The notes under the pieces are model-generated. The model worked only from the letters and a program-made list of their open reading frames with translations. It was not told where the DNA came from and made no database searches. The translations under genes were made by a program, and so were the position numbers. This document shows, piece by piece, positions 15,401 to 15,547 of a stretch of 15,547 bases of DNA. Source of the stretch: an uncultured Prevotellaceae bacterium (GTDB taxonomy: Bacteria > Bacteroidota > Bacteroidia > Bacteroidales > Bacteroidaceae); NCBI GenBank assembly GCA_946413885.1, contig CAMKMK010000027.1, positions 1 through 15,547 of the forward strand. The letters are read 5' to 3'. Numbering within the stretch: the first letter of the stretch is position 1; every line of letters begins with the position of its first letter.

Positions 15401-15547
15401 CCTATCAAGGATGTTGCAGAGCATACAGTTACTATCGAACCCTATGCTTTCCGTGCTAACGAATGTAACAATAAGGAAATCACGCTTACCGTATATCCTG
15501 AGGTTAAGTATGCTATCCAGCAAATTAAGTATTGCATTTCTACCGCT
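12473..15547 (+). CDS. Giant secreted acidic protein with Ig-like repeats, C-terminus outside window
   Basis: ATG 12473 opens a frame of 1025 codons with no stop before the window edge, so the protein exceeds 1025 residues. Residues 1-27 are a signal peptide (MKKILSFLTKKPLALAAVALFSVSAFA, then DEATGG). The mature protein is rich in Asp, Glu, Lys, Thr and Val and poor in Cys, with alternating strand patterns typical of extracellular beta-sandwich domains. The later part has divergent repeats marked by a strand ending in P-x-G-x-F or similar: VPEGF at 532-536, FPAGTF at 695-700, VPAGAF at 857-862 and EPYAF at 989-993, about 162, 162 and 132 residues apart. The last two share AFxxN[DE]C. Codons look biased toward GTT, GCT, GGT and AAG, and with the strong promoter and long leader this hints at high expression. 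An S-layer-like or adhesin-like role is inference; no sorting domain is visible. Confidence 0.85.
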   Translation, partial: MKKILSFLTKKPLALAAVALFSVSAFADEATGGPASTPKEKLTPVEMWAKVSATNPLHYFDRVTVVDEDLNVAYADKNGEQIDAVTFKTEAGGTSLPENASYFWVAEGAPTRLDGAAYSSETFSLSKDLKKNADDKYVNAAGDVVSNEDVPVGDAGTGAKGVGPYLDEYANLTEAGYDPVMPEVSWRWKEMTDEYYLFAASNIERFVYYNPGAKRFKHTIGTESIKPAKLYKVVTVYAPYFKDPEGPQKLQKEDDTYKAEIINPVENKGGELKYRFEGEGDDAWKPYPDGGVPCETGKETTIETKIDFEGGSTPIVGRTFVPVYVPAPEITAELDGDGNLKINKDGEAPVNIKSEDGTTLTYSVGTGKATELDTNEKDVDLAYIADQDPNKTPVTAIAVKEVEYTPWPTKTSSKTTATVNSDPTTENFTVVKFADRQDVFTEFKAYPKPVPDPESKVDLGQTIQLWFDLTDAYKDVYTIKANNKENKTLDLHFKDVEKAETVDLILNEETGRMEFTVPTKEEYANSEFYFDVPEGFYYAYTGIKDDGTLINEVKTLEEKNVTYTTGLAGAHFTLDCDLALDNVPAEHTKYLTTDDVFVDFQVWLDPEEQDVEVDFSDEAKELYKTDQTLGVHFTDQKNNPVTAVERVEKLTKDEEGNDLPNIFRVFFKNEGDKDNFVEKALKDENLVQKGYIIGFPAGTFVSGKSKNKDELSAHLIFNEAVRLTLRPLRKVVCEFTGGVAVQVIAKGKLFDTDYGTPYWADEAKTIVNTEKSKIQLNAETEVTIEGTDCHNVALDGVKGKITTKFPADFMSLYGNVFKNNNTKDIFYLEYTTTPETPDEDGPAVLQEDNGRLYTITVPAGAFSVNDCKTKNFTGEINVMAHPVWEVTARPYTYEDPEVGVTTLTLDGKATLDDKIDGNKDEDKSFERNVHKFLDGKKITVDTQEITDWTITEVSDPKLDENGRWYETFVVNVPLTEPIKDVAEHTVTIEPYAFRANECNNKEITLTVYPEVKYAIQQIKYCISTA

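Noticed and set aside
13835..15523. Minus-strand frames opposite the giant gene (172 and 223 codons)
   Set aside because: Both are mirror frames of the continuous 1025-codon plus-strand frame, with no promoter or recognisable motif.

Overview
This window looks like a chromosome segment from a Bacteroidota bacterium, most likely a Prevotella-like member of the Bacteroidales. Four lines of evidence support this: several TTTG / TAnnTTTG-type promoters (the Bacteroidota sigma-ABfr consensus) sit in front of genes; translation starts lie in A/T-rich sequence, mostly without strong Shine-Dalgarno sites; there is a CotH-kinase protein with discoidin-like and GLUG-like parts and a YDLSGR-type C-terminus; and there is a family GH92 glycosidase. 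The genus is inferred, since no rRNA or marker gene is present.

Left part (1-5845). A truncated secreted protein of unknown function runs off the left edge on the minus strand. Divergent to it is a small antibiotic-biosynthesis-monooxygenase (ABM) domain protein. That gene converges with an M18 metallo-aminopeptidase, and the two stop codons share one TTAA palindrome. The aminopeptidase is divergent from murQ (N-acetylmuramate-6-phosphate etherase); their -7 elements face each other 4 bp apart. murQ is followed after 19 bp by a large exported CotH-kinase protein, probably co-transcribed.

Middle part (5880-12007). A secreted ThuA-like protein on the minus strand is separated by a roughly 430-bp control region from a four-gene plus-strand operon: GH92 glycosidase, D-lyxose/D-mannose ketol-isomerase, PfkB sugar kinase and class II ketose-phosphate aldolase. 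Read in order this is a complete short pathway: release an aldose outside the cytoplasm, isomerise it to a ketose, phosphorylate it, and split it into triose-type products. No transporter is visible. The control region holds three 22-bp-period direct repeats, each with a CAAC-GT-GTTG dyad, flanked by two further palindromes.

Right part (12008-15547). A 465-bp noncoding stretch carries a probable operon terminator, a near-perfect consensus promoter and a roughly 230-nt leader that can fold into a long hairpin, a terminator-like hairpin and a third perfect hairpin. It precedes a very large secreted acidic protein that is open for all 1025 codons to the window edge. Its later part looks like divergent tandem beta-sandwich repeats marked by a PAGxF motif. 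I cannot assign its function; a surface-layer or adhesin-like role is a guess.

The points most worth following are the sugar operon with its repeat-bearing control region, and the structured leader of the giant surface protein.
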